Below, piece by piece: positions 1 through 10,210 of a stretch of 64,000 bases of DNA; positions within the stretch are counted from its first letter, which is position 1, and every line of letters starts with the position of its first letter. A program made the translations under genes and the position numbers. The DNA comes from Pseudoneurospora amorphoporcata (Eukaryota; Ascomycota; Sordariomycetes; Sordariales; Sordariaceae): assembly GCA_033297205.1 (NCBI GenBank), contig MU859074.1, positions 1-64,000 of the forward strand, read 5' to 3'. The notes below the pieces were generated by a model. It was not told the DNA's origin. It did not search any database and saw only the letters and a list, made by a program, of their open reading frames with translations.

Positions 1-481
1 GCCGCCGGGCATTCATAAGGCTGATGCCAGGCGTTGAGGCTCTGCTAAGCCTCGGCAACCCTAACCTAAAACTGTGGGCAAATGTCCATGTGACAGGGAC
101 GCACGGGGGAAAGCGCCAGGAAAAAGCAGGAAAAGAAGAACAAGAGAAACGATAAGGACGATGGTGATGACGGGTCAAAGCTTGGGAATGATACTATCAA
201 TGTGGAGTGTAAAGGGGGTTGAGAAGTGGCTTGGGTGGATTAAATGGGAGTAGTGCGGCAAGAAGAAGAAGAGTGGGAGGTAGGGTAGGAGGGAGGAAGT
301 GTAGGGGAAGTAGAAAGGAAATAATGACCTCACTGAGGATTGTTGGAGAATGAAGATGGGCATAATACAAGGGAGTGCATCTGGAGAATGTAGTTCGTTG
401 GGTGAAGTGGCTGGTTGGGGTGGTGTGTAAGTAGGACCATAGAAGGATGAAGGAATGGAGGTTGCTCTTATTTCCCTTCTT

Positions 482-521
<40 letters not shown>

Positions 522-1409
522 CTTACAACTGTTACCTTTCAACAATTGTTCAACAATTGATATCCTCTTGGTCATGATTTGATGTCACTTTCTTAAGAGC
601 ATAGCTCAACAACGCATGTGTCAAGGTCGCGAACTCGCGATGTTCATAATGGTGTCAAACCTTGTGTTCGACTTCCTCTTAATTGAAAAAAAAAAAAAAA
701 AAAAAAAAAAGAAAAAAATTGACCTAAACATTAGGAAAGATGCGAGACAGGAAGGACGTCGGTGTCTCTTTTGACTACTGATGACAAGTGAATAGAACCA
801 CTGACGACGGGAGATTTGATTTATAGTCACAATTCCGGGCCGTGTGCGCCCATTCATTGTTGGGGCTTCCCATTCACCGGTACTCCTCCCTTCCTATAAT
901 TTGAGGCTGTCCTGTGTTGTGGTATTCCAGATTTCATTTTCCGCCACCACACCAACACAGATGCTTCAAGCTCCCTTTCTGTCGCCGTCTTTCCAAATCC
1001 AAGTGATCGCCTTCCGCCAAGCGACGAACGGAAAGACACAAAGATAAATCCGGGCGTGGTTAAATCCCGGTGAAAGCGTTGACAGATACCGGCCCGTGAA
1101 CCCATTGGTAGTGTATCCCTCGGAGGGAAACAAAGGGGTTGCGATTGCGAAGGTCACAACCGACAGAGTTGACAGAGAGCGCCCGGAATGCGACGCGCAA
1201 TTTTTGGAAATTTCGACATCCAAAAGAAACAGCGGAGGTAAAGAAACAAAACATAGTGTCGAAATAATGCAGATTAACATGACAGTGTACCTGTTGTTGG
1301 TATTTTCTTTTCACGGAAGTTGTTCGCGGAGTGGTGTTGATGTGTATTCACTCTGATGGGTCTGATGTTACATAATCACTAAATCGTGACGTTTTTGGTA
1401 CAATTTACT
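1..1409. other. Intergenic region with long T and A homopolymer runs
   Basis: No convincing gene is visible. Open frames here are under about 110 codons, overlap on both strands and lack recognisable motifs. The region holds an uninterrupted run of 35 T at 483-517 and a run of 25 A at 686-710 followed by GAAAAAAA. Together they form an inverted T/A pair about 170 bp apart. The left edge may belong to a gene outside the window. Confidence 0.6.
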
Positions 1410-1517
1410 GCCGAAATGGCCGAGTGGTCTAAGGCGCTTGACTTAAGTTTGATTCCCTCGATCTTAAGGTCTTCAAGTTCTCGCGAGAGAGCGTGGGTTC
1501 GAACCCCACTTTCGGCA
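1410..1517 (+). tRNA. tRNA-Leu (anticodon UAA) with intron
   Basis: The acceptor stem GCCGAAA pairs with TTTCGGC and is followed by discriminator A. The D-arm region GGCCGAGTGGTCTAAGGC is a typical leucine type with an internal A box, and the T arm GTGGG-TTCGAAC-CCCAC contains the B box. The anticodon stem CTTGA pairs with TCAAG. The loop reads C-T-TAA-G, giving anticodon UAA, and is interrupted after position 37 by an intron of about 24 nt. The intron contains CTTAAG, which can pair with the anticodon as eukaryotic tRNA introns do. The long variable arm agrees with a class II tRNA. The 3' CCA is not encoded. Confidence 0.95.
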
Positions 1518-1521
1518 TTAA

Positions 1522-1527
1522 TTTTTT
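1522..1527 (+). terminator. RNA polymerase III terminator of tRNA-Leu
   Basis: A run of six T starts five bases after the tRNA discriminator base, the standard pol III stop signal. No other function is needed to explain it. Confidence 0.8.
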
Positions 1528-2165
1528 GTCTTCTTTTTGTTGCTGATTTGAGCTTCCAGGAATCTTGGACGAGGACGGTGATGTCGATGAGTTTTGACTG
1601 GTTTCGGCGATTGCAATCTTTTTTGTATCTTACGAGTCATGATTGATGTTTGTACCCGCCGGCTCTAGCCAGGTACCCCGCACTCCTGGTGTTTCCTCCC
1701 GTCATGCGGAGTCGGTCCTTTGAATTTCAGGCGCAACGTCAACAACATGGAGTTCGGAACAGCAAACATCAAAAAAAAACATCTCTTAAATCAACCACCA
1801 GCATTCGGACTTTCTGCCCATGTCTTGCCATCCTCCCCCAACTACTTTTACAGCCCAACTTTTCGTTTCCTCCATGTTTGTGGATCGAACGCTACTCAAA
1901 ATCCTGGAAGCCGGTCACATCGGCCGTTCGACTTCATCTTTATCACCGCTCATGCAGTAGTAGTCATATTTGATATCACGGCATCACCTGCCTTTCAACT
2001 TTGACCGCTACGCTTTCTTTGATTTCGTGCTACTCTCTAGGCTACCAAGGTACTTTCTCGCCGCTCTCAAGCTACAACCCTCCATCATTTCCCCTTCAGC
2101 CGTCTTCTATCTCCCGCTTCATCGCGCACTCATCCTTCCTTCAGCCCTCACAGTCACCTCCTCAC

Positions 2166-4162
2166 TCAAAGATGCGCCCTACCCCCTTCTGGATTCTTTC
2201 CCTTCTTTAACGCCTCAATAACCTCCCTAGCCCCCCTCACTCCACTCCTCGCCGCTCCCTCCATGAAACCTCTCCACTCCTCTGCCATCTCCGTGCCTGC
2301 AAAATGCACATTCCCAAACGGCTCTCTCATCACTGCAACTCCTTTTCCCGGCCCTTCATACCGCCACGTCCTCAACAGCTCCTCCACCTCTTTTCCTTCC
2401 TTCGGCAGTGTGCTTGGGGCGGGAATACCTATCCCATTCCAATTTCTAAACGTGAATGAAACGAGCTCTTCATCCGCACCTTCATCCTTCTCCTCCTGCT
2501 CCTTCTCCTTTTCTCTTTCTTTCTCTTTCTCCTTCCCCTCCTGACGACCTGATGAAGCACGTCTCCCTCTCGGCAGCGGAATCTTCATGTTCAGAGCATT
2601 CATCCTCTCTCCAAACACCCTCTGCAAATGCATCCACACCGGATTGGCGTCCCAGTCCTCTTTCTGGGCCTCTATCAGGTCATCCGCTGAATAGGTGCTC
2701 CTAATCCAATCCCAGACTTCTTTGCCCTTCTCTGCTGCGCACCAGCAGGTCAAAGTCCACACTTTTTTTTTTCCAGCGTCCTCCTCACTCGTGTCCCGCA
2801 CCCACGAAATCGGCCCGTCTAGCTCCTTCGTAACGCGACAGTCCAGTGATCCCGAAAGACCCGCTTCGCGCCACCAGGGTTGCGTGAAGTAGAAGGTCAC
2901 AGTGGCGAACTCAGCGTGGTTGCCGCTATGTCGGTTGACCGAGGCGAGTTTATGGAGAGGAAGAGGGGGCTGCAAGCGTATGTTTCCGGGGCAGTGAGAG
3001 TACAAGGGGGAGTAGAAAGCGGGTAGTGTGGTGAGAAGGACCTTTTTGGCGTGGAAAGCTTTGGTGATGGTGCTGGGGTAAAGGGTGGCTTCGATTATGC
3101 ATGGGTAAGAGGGGTGCTGGGCATTTTCCCCGTCGGGGTTGTTGTTTTGGGTGATTTTGTTGACGACGGCCGAAAGATGGATGGTTCCATCGGGAAGAAG
3201 GTCAACGAGGTTGTTTGTGAAGGCTTGCGGTCCCTGAGGGGCGCGGAGATGATGGGCGCCGCCGCCAGGGGATTCGGGATGGAAGTAGAGGTTGGCGAGT
3301 CCGCCGCCGGAGGCGATGTGGTCGAGGACGTAAAGAGCCGAGACGCGGGCTGGGTGAACGCCAAGGAGAAAGCTGGTGAGGAAGTGTGCCTCGTGGGTGA
3401 CTACCTTGCTGTGGAAGAAATTAGCTTCCACGAGCTGGAGGAAGGAAACCGCGTCCAGAAGCAAGGCGTCGGGGCCGTGCCAGGTTTTGGAGAGGTCCGA
3501 GATGCGACGGTAGAATCTCTGGATGGCGGGGTCTTCGATCAATGACCTGAAGGAAAGTTGAGAGTCTTCAGGCGGCCACACGACCTTTTCAAGCGGGGGA
3601 ATATTTTCGGTAACTCGGGGGCCGTCATGGATCCAGTCGTACCGCTGTAGGAGGCTCAGTCCCTTCCTGTGCTGCTTGACGAGGTCGATCTTGAAGTCCT
3701 TGGCCAGCGAGAGCATCTCGGTGTGGGTGTCGCCAATGGACGTGATCCTGGCCGTATCATGAGTGGAAGCTGAGTGACACAAGCCGCCGACGTGGTTATT
3801 CCGTTCGAGGACGGCGATTTTCAAGCCTGCTTTGTGCAGTTCGACAGCCGCTCTTAGGCCGCTCAGGCCAGCGCCGATTATGAGCACATCGACGACGCTC
3901 TCGCCACAGCGCAGCAATTCCGAACCCATCATGAGTAGGTTGTTGGTGTTGTCGAAAACAGCCACAAGCTAAGTAAGGATGGATATCTAAACTGGAATGG
4001 CGCAGATGGGCGGGGTATTGAAAATGGTGGAAGGGTGTTGTGGTGGTCGGTCCGGTTGATGGAGATGAACCTGATGATCCCGTCCATTGCAAGGACGTTC
4101 ACCTGCCTAGGCAGGTAAAAGGTTCCAGGTTGTGGAGGAAGTGGCACGACAGCGGTTGCCAT
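2166..4162 (-). CDS. FAD-dependent amine-oxidase-like flavoprotein
   Basis: Predicted flavin-containing oxidoreductase of the monoamine-oxidase fold, which oxidises amines or related substrates using FAD. The substrate cannot be told from sequence. Residues about 45-75 form the Rossmann dinucleotide site (VLIIGAGLSGLRAA, then ERNNHVGG). The C-terminal flavin-contact signature is near the end (GNVHFAGTEMAEEWRGFMEGA). The body is one long frame. Its first ATG is at 3932, but a good 5' exon (4162-4103, ATG in AAAG-ATG-G context) joins in phase through a 134-nt intron (4102-3969, acceptor TTACTTAG), giving about 620 residues. A Lys/Glu-rich insert (KEKEKEREKEKEQEEK) lies before the C-terminal lobe and is probably a disordered loop. 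No signal peptide or membrane anchor is seen. The family is secure; the start exon is inferred. Confidence 0.82.
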
Positions 4163-5065
4163 CTTTGTGTTGTGTCATTGCTGGCCAATCTCGGCTGGTA
4201 ACAACGACCCAACATGGGCGGGTTGTTGGCTGTTGCCGTGTTGGCCGTTGAACCTGTTCAGTTCACCAACTTCCAACCTTCGTATCGCGGTTTCCTAATC
4301 GCCCTTTCTACTTTCCCGAGGTCTGCCTAGGTCCAGGAATATCTAGATGTAATATAGGAAGCGTGGATCTGGAGCATCTGACAAAGAGATGGGGAACTGT
4401 CAAAAGAGACAAAGAGAAGCATGCTTTCTCCAGACCATCCATGGTTAAAATCTTTCAGCGTGAATTTTATCGGAAGAGCTTCGCCAGGGATTGAAGGCTG
4501 AAGGAATCTAGAAAGTGACAATTGTATCTGAAGACAGACTCATGGGAGATGTACCCGATCATGAACTGCCGTCCGATTGATGGAAGGTAAAATGTACAAG
4601 CACTGTGTGTACTAAACGGTTCATCTGTAAAATTACGGAGCCCAAAACGAAACGGCAGGGCCGCTTAACAAGACCGCAAACGGTATCGAAATTCACGGTC
4701 ACAGAGCCAATCACGACAACACGATTGAAGCTCAATCAGCGTGTTCCGTGTTAGGAGACGCAGCTACTAAGTTTCATCTGCAGACTACTGAATCGTATTC
4801 CAAGGCCTATACTGTAAAAATGTTAGCAGGTAGCATACAGTACGTTTCATACCGCCTGGTCTGTGCGGTCCGTTCCGTTTGATCAGCTGCACAGCACCGT
4901 GACCTGATTTTGATCCTGCACTAGGACACCTGGGCCTGCCATCCCATCTCTCCGTTCGGACTCCTCCTAGCCGAGTGGAGCTGTTGCACTAATTTTGTGC
5001 TCCTATGGCCGCTGCACTGTCCTACGATGAGCAGCTGCGCTACTTTATCTTTATACACTCTAACC
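4163..5065. other. Intergenic region 5' of the amine-oxidase gene
   Basis: I see no gene. It should include the promoter of the minus-strand amine-oxidase gene. Base composition changes to strongly AT-rich just after 5066, where the repeat island starts. Confidence 0.5.
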
Positions 5066-5282
5066 CTGGTTTGTTTGTTAGTTAGGTACAAATAGTAAGA
5101 GAAAATAGGGATGTAAAGCTAGTAATATTTGTTAATTTTTAACTAAAACTAACATATTTTAAATACTATTATACATTAAGTGATATTAAAAATAAGAGAA
5201 AACAAATATAAAAAATAGGGTTTTAAACATTATAAATTAGTATCCGATATATCCGCTATTAGTAATAATAATAGAATACAAC

Positions 5283-5717
5283 TGTTACAGTACAGGCATA
5301 GGTCCGACCATGCCTCTATGTAGGCCTTCTAGAACGGACCTTCCTCTTCTGGAGCGGACCTTTCTGGAAGGATATCGTTCATAAACCTAACCGCTTCACC
5401 GTTTACGGTTCAGACCGCTGCACCATTGAAGGTATTATTGCGAACGATAGAAGAATGTAAGTACAAGGGAGGTCTTAGTGCTAAGGCGAGATCTGGCCTC
5501 TTTGGGGTAGTTTGCTTGCAAGTAAATAGGATGCAAGTGAAGAGATTGAAGGAGAGTGATTAGCAAGTAGGTCCTAGGGTCGCTTGTGTGACTAGGGTAT
5601 TTAAGTCTAGGTTCAACTGCATGTATCTAGTTCTCTCTCTTTTCCTCCTCACCTAAAATCTTCTATTATCAATAGATTCTTAGCTTTGCCTTTAACTTCC
5701 CTATCTGTACCTTTGCA
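5283..5717. mobile_element. Solo LTR of a retrotransposon, 435 bp
   Basis: The segment begins TGTTACAG and ends TTTGCA, the TG...CA ends of a long terminal repeat. It is flanked by a perfect 5-bp direct repeat ACAAC at 5278-5282 and 5718-5722, as expected for an integrase target-site duplication. It contains a TATA-like GGGTATTTAAG near 5595. Its GC content is much higher than the AT-rich DNA on either side, so it appears younger or less mutated than the element it entered. No internal retrotransposon genes are present, so it is best read as a solo LTR left by recombination. The true 3' end might instead be at 5720 (AACA), which would break the duplication. Confidence 0.7.
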
Positions 5718-6632
5718 ACAACTATTTAGGTATAAAGTATACGAATTTTTTTATATATAACTCTAGGTAAGAAACCTATACCTCGTCGATAGCCATTTTA
5801 AAGGTATTCCTAGTCAGTCTAATAAAGTAATTGCGTTTAATTTAGCGTTTTATCTAGATTTAAATATGAGAAGCGCTACTCGTACGTTAGTAAAACTCTA
5901 CTCGCACGTAGATCCACATTTTTTCCCCATACATAACCCGAACCCGCTCGAAGTCTGCCATAGCAGATGTATTCTTTCATAAATTTTGCTAAGCACATCT
6001 GGGCATTTTAATCTTTCAAGGTTGCCATGCCATGCCAAGCCCAGATTCTAGACTGCAGCGTACGCACCTCTAGATTTGTACACAGACCCAATTCTTACAG
6101 GGTATTTATATAGCGGTCTTACAAGGCACTTAGCGGCACGGTCGCATGCGCCCGTCGGCTAGGTCACTACATCAGTCATCTACATCGCAATTAGCTAGGA
6201 AAACGCACAGAAAAATGATGGATCATTCCGTACTATCGACAGATGCTAGCGCTTTGTTTACTTAATAATATTTAATAATGCGCGACGTAGTAGATTGAAG
6301 GATTACAATGTGGTAATGTATATGATGGTGGTTTGGTAAAGGAAGTAGTGCGACAAGGCACTAGTGCTGGTGTGTGACGAACGGCAGTCTGATCTGCCTA
6401 AGTGGGATAGCTGAAGGTAAAGACTATCAGTGCTGTTCGGTGAAGCTAAAAGGTTCACAACAAGTATGGTAGCGTTATACGTGTCTCGGTGATAAAGATC
6501 AATTAACTACTGTCGAACTATCTGACAATCTGAGTTCTCCAGTCGCCCCTTTATACTATATGCTCTAGATGCTTCTTCGTAACGTGGTGAGCCCAGCTCA
6601 CCACTATGGCCATGGCTTGCTCCTGTTGTCGT

Positions 6633-6696
6633 GAGCCTGGCTCGACTGGTAAGCCTGGCTCGATTGGTGAGCCCGGCTCGACTGGTGAGCCTGGGC
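6633..6696. repeat. 18-bp tandem repeat, about 3.5 copies
   Basis: Units of the form GAGCCTGGCTCGACTGGT start at 6633, 6651 and 6669, with a partial unit at 6687. Copies differ by one or two transitions. The repeat lies inside the inverted-repeat island. The short minus-strand frame across it (LTSRARLT-type residues) is a product of the repeat, not a gene. Confidence 0.85.
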
Positions 6697-6839
6697 CTAC
6701 CCCGAGCTTCCCCTGCCATGGTTACATTGCCCAGCCTTCGCGTGGCTATTGTGTACCGGTGGCTTGGTTGACCCGTGTCCTTAATTATTAGTTCGTAATA
6801 TGGTGCCAGAAAATCACGAGTTAGACTGCCCAGTCTAGG

Positions 6840-6861
6840 CTGGTCTGGGCGCCCAGACCAG
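6840..6861. repeat. 22-bp perfect palindrome
   Basis: A self-complementary sequence centred between 6850 and 6851 (core GGGCGCCC). It lies shortly after TGGTGCCAGAAAATCACGAG at about 6801-6820, which resembles a retrotransposon primer-binding region. It may be a protein-binding site, a hairpin in element RNA or coincidence. Confidence 0.7.
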
Positions 6862-7772
6862 GGTGGCCAGTGCAGTACGACTGCAGGGGTCTGAACGTGT
6901 ACTAGGCTGAAATCTAGAAGCTTAGCGGGTACGGTACAACCTAAATGGGTGTAGGACTATAGCAGGTCGCTAGGGTTTGGGTTATATATAAGAAAAAAAT
7001 GTGGATCTACGTGCGAGTAGAGTTTTGCCAACGTGCGAGTAGCGCTTCTCATATTATAATATCCTATAATTTAGCTTAAAAGAGAGTTTTATATTCCTAA
7101 TAGTACAGTAAAGCACCTATATAGCGCTCGACTGCCTAATTATTATCTTATATTAATAATAATTAATTTAGTGTACAGTCTATAGTCTAATATTGTAACT
7201 AATTAAAAGTTGTATACTAATTACCTATACCCCTATACGACCCCCTGTCCCAAGAATCAGACTAACAAACAAACCAGTATTGTATTGTAGGGCAGCAGCA
7301 ACCCTCCCCGTGTGCCCAACGCTAATACGCTAACAGTGACCGCCTAGCCTAGAGTAACGCCTAACAACATGCAAGAACCTGGAACCTGCCCCTGAAAGCG
7401 CTCTAGGGGAACGTCACAGTCAGCCTCAACTCACCTGCAACCACTTAACAACCTTGGACGTCGGGTGACCTTTCTCTTTCAATTTCAAACAACGACGAAC
7501 CACCTTCGACAATTCTTTGCATCAAAAAGTTGCATCGGCGTCGCGTTTTCTCGCCCTTCTCCATCCAGGAACATCATCAGGATCCCCGGCCAGGAGGACA
7601 AGGGATAGTTGCTGCCCCTCGCAACAATCCCAGGATTCCACAGTGCCAACCAGTTCAGTCAGTGCGCCTGCCTCATCATCGCCAGCGGCGACAAGACAGC
7701 GTCATCGTCTATTTTGACGTCGTTATCGATTCGCACACATCACATCACATCAATCACCCTTGAGCCACCATC

Positions 7773-9005
7773 ATGCCGTCCAAATCGTCCAGACCCTCAA
7801 AACGGCCCAAAACCAGTCACAACAGCCCGCCTCTCCTTGTCACCCGCGTTCAGCCACACCGACAATGTGCTAATCGCCCCCCTCGCTTCTGGCGCTTCCT
7901 GGAGCTGCCCGCCGAAATCCGCAACCTGGTCTACTCCAAAGTCCTCACCATCCCCACCGCCCACGACGTAGCCCACGTCTGGGACGAAAAGCCCCGGTTT
8001 GACCTCAGCCTTTTGCACGTGAACAAGCAAATCTCCCATGAGGCCGCCTTCGTCCTTTATAGTACCAACACCTTTGTCTTCCTCGAGCCCTGCGACGAGC
8101 ACCGCGAGGCCCACCCGGATGCCCAGGACCATACTCGCCACCGCAGCTGCAACTGGCTCCGGACCATAGGCCCCAAGAACGCCCGGTCCGTCCGCAACTT
8201 GCACATCCGCATCCGCGCCGAGCGCTTTTCTCATCTGGACTCCATGTCCTACAACCCGGACTTGATCCTCGAGGTGGCCGGCTTGGCACCCAACGTAACC
8301 CGGCTGGCCATCATCGCCGAGAAGCACGCGATGCAAACCCGCGCTGTCTCCGTCCCCGTCCCCGCAGGCGCCGCAGGCTATGGCGCGTCAACAGCTACAG
8401 GACAACAGCAGACTGGCGGCCAGGCCATGGAGACGCACTGGCACCGCCACTGGGACCCCAATCACGTCGCGCCCATTAACACCTGGACGCTGTATCAGAT
8501 GCGCATCGGCCTGCGCAAGTTTCCTAACTTGATTTGCTTGGTCCTGGCCGGCTTCCAGCGGTCTGATACCTTTTTCAGGCCCATTGCCCGCTTAATCAAC
8601 AAGGACAGGCACTGCAGGATCCATGTCGTGAGGCGGACGGTCGCGAGGAGGACTGGTAGGAACCAGCTTACCTTTTCGACACTGTGGAATGAGGAGGCCG
8701 TGTTGGACCAGATGGGCAGGTTTATTGTTAGGCAGGAGCTGAAGAAGGGTGATGGTGCTGGCTCCTGTGGTAGTGATGGCAACCGGACTGATGCTACTAC
8801 TGGCGCTCAGAACACTACTACTACTACTACTACTACTGGTCAGAATGTTGATCCTGGTGGCCTGAATGCTTCTGCTCAGGACCCTGAGGATGATGATCAT
8901 GACGATGCTGCTTCGGATGACGGTTGGCAGGATATCGAGGCTCTCATAAGTGAAAGTGGAGATGAAGACGACGACGATGGCGAGGAAGACGATATGATCG
9001 TCTAG
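7773..9005 (+). CDS. 2EXR-domain protein, function unknown
   Basis: A 410-residue single-exon protein. Residues about 37-100 carry the fungal 2EXR (F-box-like) signature: FLELPAEIRNLVYSKVL, then LLHVNKQISHEAAFVLYSTN and a following hydrophobic stretch. The family is greatly expanded in filamentous fungi and has no well-defined biochemical role, though an F-box-like protein-interaction function has been proposed. The C-terminal third is low complexity: a run of eight threonines encoded by a CTA/ACT microsatellite (about 8813-8837), followed by a strongly acidic Asp/Glu tail (DEDDDDGEEDD). The ATG at 7773 follows CCACC-ATC and begins a Ser/Arg/Lys-rich segment. No signal peptide or membrane segment is seen. 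Confidence 0.85.
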   Translation: MPSKSSRPSKRPKTSHNSPPLLVTRVQPHRQCANRPPRFWRFLELPAEIRNLVYSKVLTIPTAHDVAHVWDEKPRFDLSLLHVNKQISHEAAFVLYSTNTFVFLEPCDEHREAHPDAQDHTRHRSCNWLRTIGPKNARSVRNLHIRIRAERFSHLDSMSYNPDLILEVAGLAPNVTRLAIIAEKHAMQTRAVSVPVPAGAAGYGASTATGQQQTGGQAMETHWHRHWDPNHVAPINTWTLYQMRIGLRKFPNLICLVLAGFQRSDTFFRPIARLINKDRHCRIHVVRRTVARRTGRNQLTFSTLWNEEAVLDQMGRFIVRQELKKGDGAGSCGSDGNRTDATTGAQNTTTTTTTTGQNVDPGGLNASAQDPEDDDHDDAASDDGWQDIEALISESGDEDDDDGEEDDMIV

Positions 9006-9526
9006 TAGGCGGATCAGGTCCATTGCCATTCTGTCTGCTCGACCCGACTCTTCACGGCAACGACAGCAACCCGGTTCGATGATCGTTTCGAGCGTCATCC
9101 CATTTAAGGACTTGGCCATCACCTGGGCTGGCTGCCACGAGAACGGAAGGAAGGAAAGATGGGGAGGGGAACAAGAAGAAGAAAGACATTGGTGGTTTCG
9201 GTTTCGACTTTTGGCGAGGCATTATGGCATTTTCAAACGACAAAACAATTGGACCTTTCCTTTTTCGATTCTCGGTCAGCGATGCTGCCAACAATCCAGC
9301 CTCTTCTTTTTTTCCGACTCTAATTCGAGAGTCTGGTCTGGTTTGACTTCGGACTTGACATCACAACAACAGAGCAGGTATATATATACAAGCGAGGCAG
9401 GCGGACTAGTGACTGATCTACTGCAATTCGGCTAACCGGTCCTATGACGAACATAACGACGGCAACATTTTCTCTTCCTGTCACTTGTCATTTGAGGGTA
9501 TCAGGCGTTATTCCGGGCGGGACTGG

Positions 9527-9742
9527 ATTTTTGAAACTTTGATTTTTGGTGCCACAGCACAGCAACGGGCCATATTCCTTTCAGCGTCATGGCGTCTTTC
9601 AACGGGAGGAGGATTTCGGGGGTGACATTTGAAACATCGATTTTTCGGTGCCACATAGCGCAGCGACGGCCAAAATATTCCTTTGAATCCTTTCCATTTG
9701 TTAGGCGGCTGGGCGTCCTTCAAGAATGAGGAGCAGGAGGAT
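9527..9742. repeat. Imperfect direct repeat, two copies of about 90-115 bp
   Basis: Copy A (about 9527-9614) and copy B (about 9625-9742) share in order TTTGAAAC, GATTTTT, GGTGCCACA, GCAGCGACGG-like sequence, ATATTCCTTT, GGCGTC and GAGGATT. Copy B has an insertion of about 20 bp. The repeat is non-coding and lies in the 1.2 kb between the 3' ends of the 2EXR gene and the WSC gene. It resembles an old local duplication. Confidence 0.75.
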
Positions 9743-10210
9743 TGCATACCCGATTACAGCAGGAGCCAAAACCAGATACATGGAAGAGGAGACAGGAAAG
9801 CTGCTATCAAGATCAAGGTTGAACTAGGATTGGTCAGGCTCGAAATGGAGTTGCTCGCCTTGTGACGATGCTGTTTACTAAAATAAAGTATGTATTCTTG
9901 TACGTTTTAAGATTGCTTGTACCAGGCCAGGATTTGTTAATCATGAACGACGCAAAGCAGGCTAAAACTTCCTTTCAGTAGCGGATAATCGCGTGGATGA
10001 GAGACAGATACTTAATACTGCGACGAAAATAGTTAGGAACTTGATAAAAAGCGACATATACAGACCCCGCGACGCCTCGAAGCCAACGATATAACCAATC
10101 TCATCGTGAATGCCGCTGGAAGATATCGGAGAAAGGAAAGAAAACACCACCCATCATCACAACTAGAATAAACCTCACCAACGATTCCCAACCGCCCTTG
10201 AAGTGGACAT

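Larger units (their letters stand above)
5863..7055. repeat. Inner inverted-repeat pair, 62-bp arms
   Basis: The arm 5863-5924 is the reverse complement of 6994-7055 with only three mismatches. All three differences read as CpA-to-TpA (or TpG-to-TpA) in the left arm, the signature of repeat-induced point mutation. Weaker similarity extends about 20-40 bp further inward. The roughly 1.07 kb between the arms has no long ORF. Confidence 0.8.
5066..7277. mobile_element. Degenerate inverted-repeat element (RIP-marked repeat island)
   Basis: A 16-bp sequence CTGGTTTGTTTGTTAG at 5066-5081 is repeated exactly in inverted orientation at 7262-7277. Looser inverted similarity continues inward for roughly 150 bp on both sides in very AT-rich DNA. 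A second, stronger inverted pair lies inside (5863-5924 and 6994-7055). No transposase frame survives. This looks like the relic of a DNA transposon or other inverted repeat of about 1.8 kb before the LTR insertion within it. A clean target-site duplication around the outer ends is not visible, so the true ends are uncertain. Confidence 0.6.

Noticed and set aside
6507..6719. 70-codon minus-strand ORF with repeated LTSRARLT residues
   Set aside because: Produced by the 18-bp tandem repeat in a decayed element.
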